Of a DNA stretch of 64,000 bases, positions 20,531-31,382 are shown piece after piece. Where the stretch lies: contig JAHNUO010000004.1 in NCBI GenBank assembly GCA_019787685.1, positions 1,364,001 through 1,428,000 on the forward strand, in the 5' to 3' direction. The number at the start of each line of letters is the position of its first letter. The stretch's first letter is position 1. A program made the translations under genes and the position numbers. The stretch is from Chiua virens. Taxonomy: Eukaryota > Basidiomycota > Agaricomycetes > Boletales > Boletaceae. The notes below the pieces were generated by a model. The model did no database searches and was not told where the DNA came from. It saw nothing but the letters and a program-made list of their open reading frames with translations.

Positions 20531-22160
20531 TAAGACATCACGGTATATTTCGGGATTGGCAATGCTCACTTTTTCTCGGCTGCATAGATTTGTGGATTTC
20601 TTTTGTTTGAAACTGAATCTTTCGTCGAGAATCTGTGGATGCTGAAGGATGGATGGATTGCGTGCCGCTTCTGCGTGTGGCATGCTATTCATCCATCCTA
20701 GTTACAACCACTCACGGAGGTTTCTGCAGCTACGACCGTGTGTAGACCTGAACTTTTGTCATACCTAGAATTTAGAGGCAAAAAGATCATATGCAGCGGC
20801 CCACAACCAAATGTCACGGCTAGTGAATGTTTGACAAACCTGTGAAAGCCTCGGAGCCCATCAAGTTCCTTTTCTGTGTAGTCCGCATCAGCGCCGGAGA
20901 GCAGCCAGATTGTAAACATTTGGTCAGCAAACTGTATGAACTTCGAGAAGCGTCACGTTCGTTCGGGTGAAGAGATCGCTCGATGTGACCAGAGAGGTAA
21001 GGGGACCGCTAATCACCGCATATTGGCCTGGTTCATAACGAAAAGACATAATGAAGAGAAGACATCTTTACGGTGGACACCCATCGGGGTATTTTCCCCG
21101 TGTGAACCGAAATATATATATATTAATAGTGTCAGTGGTCGAGAGACTTGGAATAGCGCCAGGAGTGGTAAGTTTTTATCTGGGTTGCACCGAGATGAAT
21201 TGATGCCCGCTCGGTGATGCATGCGGCCATGGAATCTTACTTATGATTCAACGTTGTTCAGCGGCGCGCCCAAATGAGAGAACGTGACAGTCGCACCGTG
21301 CATTGTCATGTGCTGCTACTAATGCGTGGGACTCGAGGCGCACACGGACCGCTCTGATGTCTCCGCCGTGTTAACTTCAAAGCCACATTGACAAGTTGAC
21401 AATATTGGTTATGGCAGATATTCTCACCGTCGTTGATTGAACGGTGTCCGAGGCGGACGAACCGTCCAATAGTGACCACTGCATATTATACCAGTATGTC
21501 AGTTCTATTCGGGACCCGGCTTATGAGTGTTATCATGAGACAACCTGTACTGTAGCAACGTTGAGCTAATTTGAAGCGCTTGACCACTGGGTAAATCCTA
21601 GATTCAAAGGCAAAACGTAAATACTATATTGTAACAGGCTTCAACCCCGGTTTCGTCGGTGAATGTAAGGTTACGAGCCAAATTGAGCTTCGTCTGGAGA
21701 GTACCAATATGCGTTTCAGAATGTTCTTGTCAGATGCCCATGGTCGCGCCAGTTGGCCCTGGTTGCCAGTAGTAATCGCGTGGTGTGAAAAATTGATGCC
21801 AAAAAAGATTCGCAAACGATGATTTGGCCAGAATACATCGATTAAGAATCGCAGGTCTTTGGTAAAGATGGGAACAGTGATGCAGTGACATTAATGATAT
21901 AGTTCCCAGAGACCGCGAGCTACACGGGTTCGGGGCCCTCGTATACGGCTGCGCTCAACAAGTAGGGCGCAAGGATGGCGCACATATTTGTCGAAATTCT
22001 ATCTCGCATCATTCTGGGGTACAAGCGACGATATTGGTATCTTCTGATTCATATTCCATGTTCAGTCAGACTCTCCTTACGCTACAATGAATATGACATA
22101 CAATAACTTTAGAACTTCGGGCTTGGCTGACTCGGAGATCTGAAGCGTGATGCTTGGTGT
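20531..22160. other. Gene-poor interval
   Basis: No supported gene. A 73-codon minus-strand frame at 20698-20919 has a protein-like look but no recognisable domain and no splice partner I could find. Confidence 0.45.
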
Positions 22161-22916
22161 TCAGGGTGATAACCTCTCGATCGTCCAGCGAGACTCTTCC
22201 TCGGAAGAGCCCTTGACGCGAAGATATCGGACACGGTCGTGAAGACGGGATGGTTTTCCGAGCCAAAATTCCATTTCGCTGATACGGATCAGTATCGGGT
22301 GTGCTCATTGAGATGCTGGGAGTGACCTTGGAAGAACCCTCCAACCACCCCAAAAATCTGGGAAGGGTAACTTCCCCTCCGTGTCCTCCGAGTCGTCGAC
22401 TCCGTGGAGTTTTCGAAGCTTCTCCAATCTCTCCTGCAAGTCATTTTCTCCGATGACAGTACTTTGCTTGCTCGCCAATGCCCCAAGCTGACTGCCGATA
22501 GGGCGACTCTGAAAGTACGCCTCGCTTTCCTCTTTGCTGACTTTCTCCACTTTTCCAACAATCCTGATCTGTCTCTCCATCTCTCGCCAGAAAAAGAGTA
22601 GGGCGGCATTGGGATTCTCGTCAAGTTCTTTAGACTTGCGGGAGGTATAATTAGTATAAAATACGAAGCCTCGCTTGTCTAGTTGTTTAAAAAGCACCAT
22701 GCGCGAGGAGGGTATACCAGATAGCGTGGCGGTGGACAAACACATAGAATCTGGTTCACGAACACCACCATTGCGGGCTTCATTGAACCAGACGTGGAAC
22801 TGTTCCAGGGGAGATGGATGGACATTGTGTGGAGAGAGATGTTCTGGGGTGTTATATTGGTGGTGCGAGCGTACTTGAATGGTGTCTTTCGTTTCCGCAA
22901 CTTCTAGGGTGGCCAT
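22161..22916 (-). CDS. PDX3: Pyridoxamine 5'-phosphate oxidase
   Basis: Two exons, 22327-22916 and 22161-22278, with a 48-base intron (GTCACT...TATCAG, phase 2), encode 235 residues. It oxidises pyridoxine- or pyridoxamine-5'-phosphate to pyridoxal 5'-phosphate using FMN, the last step of vitamin B6 salvage. Seen: SSRMVLFKQLDKRGFVFYTN, SRKSKELDENPNAALLFFW, RQIRIVGKVEKVS, YFQSRPIGSQLGALAS, and across the splice FWGGWRV then EMEFWLGKPSRLHDRVRYLR, the FMN- and substrate-binding C-terminus. The frame continues 35 codons upstream to an ATG at 23021; its SRLSSYLSYLK stretch could be leader sequence. Length from 22916 fits yeast Pdx3. Confidence 0.92.
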
Positions 22917-23021
22917 GTCCAAGGATTGTGGTGACTTGACTGATAGATCGCACTTGAGATAGCTGAGATAGGATGACAGCCGTGATAAGGATCTATTTGG
23001 GATTCCTTCCCTGTAGAGCAT

Positions 23022-24917
23022 GTGTACTAGTTTGAGCGTAACACTTCAAAGCTTCAAGCTTCAAGCTTCAACTTGTTGCAAATTTGGAATCGCGCCAATA
23101 TCATGTCCGGGACATCCACGAACGAATGATTTCGCTACAGAACTCGTCAAAATTGTAAAGGTACATACTTATCACCTGTCCCGTCCGTCCCCATCCACTA
23201 TGTAGTAAGCAACAACCATACCGTCACTTTCTCAAACATAATCTATCTTGACTGGCATGCGTGCTTCAGGCGAAATAACTGACGACGGATACGGTTGGGG
23301 TCTCAAAGAACGCGAAATCGCGGTGGGAGAGGCATGGCAGAGCGGTACAGGCACGTCATCGTCTACCGCCGTTTGCAAGGGTATCTTCATTGCGAATCTG
23401 AGGCGTGATGTGACCCCCAAATTAGTCAACCGGTCAGGCCTTGAATCAATGAATTAACGAAGTGAATCAAGGCCCTGGCAGGCACTTGGATTGTGGACCA
23501 GTCGAGCATTGAATCAACCGGCTGAGTCCCGGGTTATCGGACACAGGTACGACTGACGCAAGTTATCAATAAGTAATGTGCGCTCTCCCCTCGGCACTGA
23601 GCTTAGATTTATGGGTGCAACGGAAGACCACTAAATCGTGACCTAGAACGTCTCACTGGTTGCTAGAGATATCACTGTTCTCGTCGACCTATTGTCATAG
23701 TCCTCGTGCGAGTAAGGTAGGACTAGTTTTGACCGCGGTTGTGATTACTTATGTTTTTTATATGAAAGATCCGCTGGTCCAAGTGGCTTTGGGGAACATG
23801 GTTCGATCAAGTCTGATTCGAGACTTCTCACAGCTTTGGTCTGCTCAGAAAGTTGAAAAGAATAAACAGTTACTCCATGTACACGAGTAAATCAACACAC
23901 TGTTCGGTTGAATAGATGACTGGATTTCCATATACTAGCAATACCCATGGCTGGGATATACTTGACCTAAGGCACGGAGGGGAGCCCATCACCAAAGACA
24001 GATCCCCGGCCAGCTCCTCCGCACTACTTTGGAGGTTGAAAGGCCCAAAAGCACAAACCGCCCATGATCAAAGGGGAACAGCGGCGGTGGACGTTGCAAG
24101 GACGGGCATAATATGTTTTATTTAGTACGGTATCTGATTGATAGGTCATACTTGCCGAAATGAAGCAAGAATTCATTCATAATGACCGCAAGGTGTACGG
24201 TATAGGTCCGTTTGACTGGTCCGAGGGTCTTGCGACTTCAGGCCTCTCCGTTAGAGAATAGCGATTTGCATCATACTGGGGTGACGTGCGCTGAAAAAAA
24301 AACGCTTGTCTGTTCGAAGCCTATGGGAGAATGGTGGGCCCCGAGCGCGTCTGGAAATCCTTAGAGGGCGATGACCAAATGCGAAAGTAGAGTGGCTACG
24401 AGATGAGTAATTCGTTGCCATCTTGTGAGGTACATGGGCGTCTGGGTGCAAGCGAGCTTTATTTCGTCAAGGAACCTCCTGTTCATGGAGAAAGGCAGGT
24501 AAAGCGGAGGAGAATTTTAAGGTTTGCCGGGTTCCTGCCGCGATAGGAAACTGCCCCACGAGAGGGTAGTGTTTCACTTGGAGAAATACAATTGGGTTCG
24601 TCCCGTCGTTTTTCGAAACGGTGGCGAGGTCGATAGGATACTAAATGCATGACCACAGCCCAGAAAAGTGTCGGCGGAACGTCGGCAGAGTTGTTTCTCT
24701 TCTCGGAGTTTGAAGCGGTATTTTAACTCCAAATGGGCATGATCAAAGGCACGTGGTCGCACACGGCACGAACCGAGTATGTACGATCTGAGATCAAAGT
24801 TGCCGAGTGATCGAAGTGTAACTTGATTCTGTACTTTTAGCCTGCCCTCCTCCTTCTGTCCGCAACCCTCTCCTCCTCCTCCCCCGGTTCCCCCGCAAGC
24901 GGCTACCCTCCATAGCC
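23022..24917. other. Divergent intergenic region
   Basis: 1.9 kb between PDX3 (-) and the RAL2-like gene (+). Apart from a short tandem repeat at 23043-23074, I see no gene. A CT-rich tract at 24840-24895 precedes the RAL2-like exons and is probably promoter or leader. Confidence 0.5.
23043..23074. repeat. Tandem 7-base repeat
   Basis: About four imperfect copies of CTTCAAG in a row, 25 bases upstream of the upstream PDX3 ATG. It creates overlapping HindIII-like AAGCTT palindromes. Confidence 0.7.
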
Positions 24918-27900
24918 ATGCATTCCATATCCGATCTAACTACGTTCTGCAGGAAAACGTCTGGCGATGTCCCTGCAAAGCTTGTCGTAAGTCTATCACT
25001 CTCGTCGCCACGTTCCCTTCGAGACCCATTTCACAGGGTGCATCCACAACCGTCCTGGGTTCTAAAATGTATCTCTTTGTGAGTCGCGACTATCCCTCCC
25101 ACCTTCGCCCTTCTGATCTCCCTCCAGGGCGGTCGGTTGGTCGCGGAGCGACGCATGGTTTCCGACCTCTATGTTTTCGATCTCGTCACGTTTACTTGGG
25201 AGAAAATCAACCCCTTTCCCGAGGACGATATCCCCGAATCCCGTTACTTCCATAGCGCGGAAACATGCATGTCTTTCTACTTGTACTTTGCAACCTTCAC
25301 TCACCTCCTGTTTGCAGGGAACAACCAACTTATCGTTTTCGGTGGAATGGGAAACACCCCGAATTCATCCAACACAGAGGATCTTTGCGTCCTAAATGAT
25401 ATTCGATTTCTTGACTTGTCAACGATGCACTGGCTTCCCGCTTCGGCCACTAATGGATCCTCAACAGATCCGCCTACCGAAGTACTCGTCCCGAAGCCGC
25501 GATACGCACATCTCTCATCGGTCACGGCCGATAGGCTCTTCATCATTGGTGGCCAAGATCTATCCAACGTTTGGTTGGATGACGTCTACGTCTACGATCT
25601 ACTGGGAAAGGCTTGGGTTCAACGGAGGAACTTCCCCCACCATTGCGGTACCTATCGCAGTGTAGCAGTATCCGCCAATCTCCGTGTCCGACTACCTCAA
25701 GAGGAATCACGTGTCATCGACAACGCTCCCATCCTAGGCTCTCCAGGCTCTCGCTTTCGTTCAGACAAGTCCTCACCTTCCCAAGAGTGCACTCCCACCG
25801 AGTCCCTCGTCCATCTTCCATACTCTGCTTCCCCAACCGACGACTTTCCGAACGACATTTGTCTGTACAGCAACTACAACGTGCGCTCCTTCTTTCTCAT
25901 TGCAATCTTCTACTCACGACCTCGTTTAGTTCACGGATGTTAAGCGCGAGCTTGAGGTCTTTTCTCCACTACCTGACACGGATTTTACAATTACCGATCG
26001 TTCCGCAGCAATGACTGGCACTTCCTTTCCTCCTGGCCTGCGGTTTCCCTCTGGCGCGATCTTGGGCACTCATTTCATCATCGCCGGCACCTACCTTGCT
26101 CACACATACCAATCTTACTCGATCTGGGCACTCGACCTGCACACGATGACTTGGTCACGTATTGATCCAGGAAATGCTGTGGCTTCTGGATCGTGGTTCC
26201 GGGCGTGTCTTTGGGCAGAAGCTAACCAGTTCGTCATATTCGGAAACCGTAATGGAAATTTGGTGGAAGACTATAATCGTCGACTACTCAGTTGGGATCA
26301 TGTTGCGGTGATTGACCTAGAATCATTCGGAATTTATCAGCCGCCTCCGCCTCGGCTGGATATTCCCATGCAGGAGTTTGGTTTGTCTGCATTGGAGGAA
26401 GGGGTTTTGGCAGACTTCGAGGTTGTTTGCGATGATGGGCGCAAGATCCCTTGTTCGAGAAAGACTTTGGAAGACAGGTGGCCTTGGTTTAAGGATCAAC
26501 GGCTGAAATTTTTGGAACGCGCCCGTCAGGCTGTCGAAATTCTACCTTCTTCCACTATGGATGTCGGCCTCCCCGACCTTCCTGGCGCTCCAGACTCGTC
26601 AGAACCTCGACCAGATCCGCGGTTAACACCACGTTCTTTCCATCTCTCGGAACCGTACCCAATTGCGCTGGCGTTATTGCAATACTTCTACTCGCTAGCC
26701 CTCATCACTCCTCTTCAGCATGCTCCCGCGGTCTTGAGTCAATTGTTGATCCTTTCCAATACTTATCAGATCAAGCATCTTGAATCTTTAGTGAAACACG
26801 CGATGCACCGGGCCCTATCCAACTCGACTTCTGTTGGGGTTTATGAAGTAGCGACACTGTGCAGTTGCAGAAGCCTCCAAATACGGTGCGTTTTCTCGGT
26901 TCAGTCACTATGCTATATTAACTGCTTTATTTTGGGGGAATAGTGCTCTGAAGACTGTAATGGTAAGAGTTTCCCTGGTGTACACGTGCATCAATTATAA
27001 GTTCATGATACCCGATGATCGTCCAGTCATACAGCCAGAGAAGGACAGGCCGTTCACGTGCAGATAGCAGAGGAAATGGGGGAAACCGTGGACCTGACCC
27101 AGGTGACAGCGATCATCAAGGGAGGGGATCAGACGAGACCCTGATATCGTCCGCTCGGGCCCGAGGCGCTTCAGATACCAGGATGTCAGCCGTCGATCAA
27201 CACAGCAATGGGACCAGCAGGGGAAACGTTGCGAATAACAGTGAGTATTTTTACATATCTATGTCAAGGCGTGGGTAATATCGTGATATTCTAATCTTGT
27301 AACTCCAATTCATGTAGCCGTTCTCACTCGTGATGGTACCTCACATCAAATTCCGGCTTCCGTGTCACTTGCGAGCTCTCAAATACATGAATACTCGCAC
27401 AAAGCGACCCTCTCGGAGAGTACCTTGACGCCACCACGCCTCTGGACGATGTCAAACCTCAGCAGGACACACAGCATCATCTCTGCACACGCCGACTTCG
27501 AGCTTTGCGCAGTTGCGGAACTACTGTCGTCAACTGTTTCGCACACACGCAGCTATGCTGAAGAGCAAGAGGCTAATGGTGTTGCCCTGGATGATGGTAT
27601 TGACGATTACCTCGATGTCAGCATTCGTCCTCGCGACCAGTGCCAGCGAAAGACTTCTGTCACGCCTCACCTGCTCCTGGAATGCGAGGAGCCTTTCTCA
27701 CCTCCACATTCATCATACTCTCCTGCTGACGGTTCCTTCACCCCGTCCGACTCAGAATTCGATCCATTCCCAGACGATATCCAGTGGCAGTTCCATCCCT
27801 CTGTACAATCCTCCATCCCTGCATTCCATCTACCACGCCGCGCTCGCGCTCGCGCGCAATCCAGTGCCGGCGTGAGCACAAGCGATTCCGATACTCCATC

Positions 27901-28673
27901 TCTTTCCTCTTCGACCACCTCTGGAGGCTCGTCGCATTCACAATCATATTATTCTCCCCCGAGTAGCCCTGCCACGTTGAAAACCCCGCTTGACTATGTA
28001 CCACCATCACATTCCCTCTCCATCATCGAGGAGCAGTCGCCCGCCGACCGACGCGCCTCACATAGCTCTGGGAGCATCATCTTTGCCCCCATCGAACCTC
28101 CTTCGGGACACGACAGCATCGTGCAACCACTCGAAATCCGACCCAAGATCCGAAAGATCGAGAACCTCCGCGTCAACGTGCCACCCCTCCCTCTACCCTT
28201 CCCCAGTCTGACGCACTCCCCGACATCCTCTACCGACCACTCGAACGCGTCCGTCGCCACGCACCAGACGGTGGTACCCGCGTCGCGCGTGGGGAGTGCC
28301 GGGATCGGCGGGAAGCTCTCCCTCACGCGTATCATATCTCCCGTCTCCAAAGTTTCCCGACCTTCGGACGTCGGATCGGAGGACATCGTCGGCAATGACA
28401 TCGCCGACCATAACCTCGTCTTCGTTGAAATTCTCCAAGAAGATAGACGCCAAGGAAGAGAAGACGCGGAAAGCAGAGGCGAAGCGGATGGAGAAGGCTG
28501 AGCGAAAGGCGAGGACTGAACGTCTCGCCGAAGAGCTCAAGGAGCGTCAGCGGCGCAAGACGCTTGCCCCGGAAAGGGGATCCGTCCGCTCAAAAGGGTC
28601 GGAAGGGCGGAACGCTCGTCGGCAGTGGGATTCCGATCTTGCTATGTACGACGGACTCGCAAGTGGCCTCTAG
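24918..28673 (+). CDS. RAL2-like kelch/BTB protein
   Basis: Exons 24918-24986, 25037-25078, 25128-25266, 25318-25880, 25930-26885, 26944-26962, 27027-27240 and 27318-28673 join in phase to about 1,110 residues. Kelch repeats: GASTTVLGSKMYLFGGRLVA, DLYVFDLVTFTWEKI, NNQLIVFGGMG, RLFIIGGQD, WLDDVYVYDLLGKAW. A BTB-like region follows (LADFEVVCDDGRKIPCSRKT to LKTVM), then a Ser/Pro-rich part and a basic coiled tail (KKIDAKEEKTRKAEAKRMEK). S. pombe Ral2 has this layout and acts with Ras1 in mating and morphogenesis. The intron at 25267-25317 uses a GC donor. The last exon has one surplus base near 28385. The first exon is uncertain: upstream sequence may hold the true start. Confidence 0.82.
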
Positions 28674-29001
28674 GGAAATTTCGCATCTCGTCCTCATCCT
28701 GGATCTTCGTCATTCGCTTAGATGTCTGTTTTGCGTATATACCTTGCCACTCCTTTGGCATGTTTGGGCATTTATTGTCATTACTGTATGATCTACGTGT
28801 ATCTCGCTAGCAATATATCTGACCTGAGTGTCACATTAGATGCGCCCTACCAACCATACGACATGTGGGACAGCATAACAACTAGAACTGAAAGAAAGAC
28901 ACTGCACGATACCAGAGAAACGCAATCCTGCCCGGGAGTGTCACACGACCACCAAACAGAGCAAAGAGCATCAGTAAAAGTCCCCACTGAGCATGTCAAC
29001 C
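28674..29001. other. Convergent 3' region
   Basis: Between the RAL2-like stop and the CHFR-like stop on the opposite strand. No gene seen. Confidence 0.5.
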
Positions 29002-30953
29002 CTACGGGAGTGGTGCATTCGATCTGCCCTCAGCACCGTTATCGACGGCCCCTAAAGACGCGTCCGTTTCAATACTAGAGGAAGGCTGAGCAGCCTCCTC
29101 AGTACCTCGGATATCACTGGGTAAATTAGGTTCGTCATGTTGTGGCACCTCCACCTCGTGGAACGTCTCTCTTTCAGAAACGCCAGCAGATAACCCGGGT
29201 GCCTGGGCCGAAGTTGACACCAGGTGATTAACTATTGGACAAGACAAATCGTCAATCGTCCGTATCGCGGACGAGAATGACGGACGACAACTCACATTCC
29301 TTGGCATGCGCTGGAATTGAGCCAGTCAGACGTCACTCGAAATTCTGAGATATCTGGGACGTGACATACCAAGATCCTTCTGCCTACTACACGAGAGCCC
29401 CTCTTCGCAATCTGGGCGGTTCGCAATGGCTGCGTCCAAGTGACCCTTGTGCCGTTCGCGAATCCACCAATCCCTCAACCCCGAAAGCAATACTTCCGTG
29501 GAGCAGTGTCTACAAATCCGAGTTCTTGGAGCAGTTGGGTTATCATCGGTTCCCGCTGCAACACTATGCATGTCCACAAAAAGCTCAGATTCGATTAGGG
29601 ACCGAAATTCGTTCGGCTGTGACTGTAGGTGTTGTACGATCTACAAACGAATCAATGACGCAGGGCGTCAAGTGATAGGTAACGCGAACTCACGTCACAA
29701 TAGATTTGTCTTGGGGTGATTTGCCCATTGGTCAAGTAATCTAACATGATTTCAACTTCCACGGTGTTGTTTTCAAAGCACTCATAGACTTCAGAAGATT
29801 GAATGAGGTCGCCAACGTCGGTCATGTTGTGAGGATGCTGAGAGACTAAAGGTGACGCCACGCAACGACCCTGGACATTGATTCCGCAAAACGACACTTG
29901 GCAGAAGTCACATTTCGTCGTGACAGGGGCTCCAAGGGCAAGTAGCATCTCACTATAGGTAGGCGATAAGCGCAGGAAGTGCAAACACACAGCACAATCA
30001 TACCAGTTTCCGCAATGTGCATGTCCCGGCGGAGCACCATCTTCGAGATGCCAGGCTTGCTCGGGGTCGACTGAAAAGTCTATGATCGGTTGAGGACATC
30101 TCCATCCATAGGGGTTATGTGATACACAATGCGGGCAAGGACGGGCATAGTCCGAGTTCTGGTTGAGATTAGGTTCCGGAGACGCTTCGCGGGGGGTTGG
30201 AATCTGTAAGCATGTGAGAGGTGAAGGTATCGCAGTCATTGCTCGCTACGTACTCTCATCGATGCGCCCGCTTTGTAGATTTCGTCGGCCTGCATCCGCT
30301 CTCGCTCTGTGCGTGCCCTGGAGGGCACTGCACGTAGCAGCACATCGACGATCGTTTGGAGAGGGCGTGATGGGGTGACGAACGTCGAAACACCTCTGCA
30401 GGCGGGACAGTTGGTGCCACCGTTCTGCAAACCAAATCCATTAGAACCTTGATTGGCACAGGAGGTCAAGAGAACGCAACGACGCGTTCCGCCAAGTGGC
30501 AGTCACTCCCGATAGCGTAATCTCGGACTATTTCGTTTCCCTGGGCAGGAGTGACGAGAACTAACCTTGATCCACAGTACACAGCAACTACGGCTTGGTT
30601 AGTATCTGATTACACGCTAGAGAGAACCAAGAATACCTTCCGCAAAAGAAATGTTGACATGGGGACACGACTACTGGTCGGTAGACCAGTTCGGCGCAGC
30701 AACCGCATTGGAGCTCTTGAGCGAGATCCTCGACGAGAGTGTCGTATTTAGACGTAGATGCTATCGGCATTTTGGAGATGTCTTCTGAGGGGTCTTCCTT
30801 AAGCCTCTTCCTCGTGATCTCTGTGTCGGGACCGTCGAAGGAGGGGGACGGTGGTCGCTTGAGGGTTGAGGTGGAGGGATGGTTGTGGAGAGGGAGAGAG
30901 GCACAAGTATCTGGAGTGGCGTGAACTGACTGAGGTGTTGCGACGTCTTCCAT
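29002..30953 (-). CDS. CHFR-like RING/PBZ E3 ubiquitin ligase
   Basis: Seven exons: 30637-30953, 30566-30587, 30254-30424, 29694-30203, 29370-29640, 29296-29310 and 29002-29231, giving 511 residues. Residues about 85-130 form a RING finger (LQCGCCAELVYRPVVVSPCQ, HFFCGSCCVLWIK, GTNCPACR) assembled over three exons. A cysteine-rich middle follows (CPHCVSHNPYGWRCPQP, then repeated C-x2-C pairs). Near residue 420, RPDCEEGLSCSRQKDLAHAK leads into EFNH: a PBZ zinc finger with the C-x5-C-x7-H-x5-H spacing of CHFR, which binds poly(ADP-ribose). Vertebrate CHFR is a mitotic checkpoint ligase. No FHA domain is seen at the N-terminus. Nuclear role is inferred. Confidence 0.85.
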
Positions 30954-31382
30954 GGATCGTTCGAATGATATCATGCAAGTCGACGTCAGTGTTAAAGTCG
31001 ACGGGTCTAAGTACGTGACCTCTTTAACTAGCAGCCACATCATTCCCACATTAGGAAATATCGGTATTACAATACAGTATACATATTCCTCAGTTCCACG
31101 TTACCATCTCAGGACAACTTCGAGGTGGCACCGGACGTCCTGCTTTCATACAAGCGACTGCGAGCTCTTCCCAGATTTTTTGCGAACGCCGTCTTTGCTC
31201 TATAATACATACCATGACCATTCAGCACCACCCCAGCAGTAAAGAGAAGGACAACTTGCCAGAACATGGCCACAAGGCACTAAGGTAATCCACGGGTTTA
31301 AATAGGGCCGTACACACGTCGAGTGCAAGGGTCAACGAATTATCGCATTCCCAAACAGACAATGCCCTATTCCGGTTGCAGA
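30954..31382. promoter_or_regulatory. Promoter region of the CHFR-like gene
   Basis: 430 bases between the CHFR-like start and the end of the transcription factor gene, both on the minus strand. It contains no exon that I can see. Confidence 0.4.

Noticed and set aside
24251..24762. Two short minus-strand frames
   Set aside because: No recognisable motif, no plausible splice join between them, and no similarity to the neighbouring genes.
24841..24917. Extra upstream RAL2-like exon reading a Pro-rich peptide
   Set aside because: A frame rich in proline reads into the locus, but no donor joins it in phase to the SGDVPAKLV exon; left unresolved rather than annotated.
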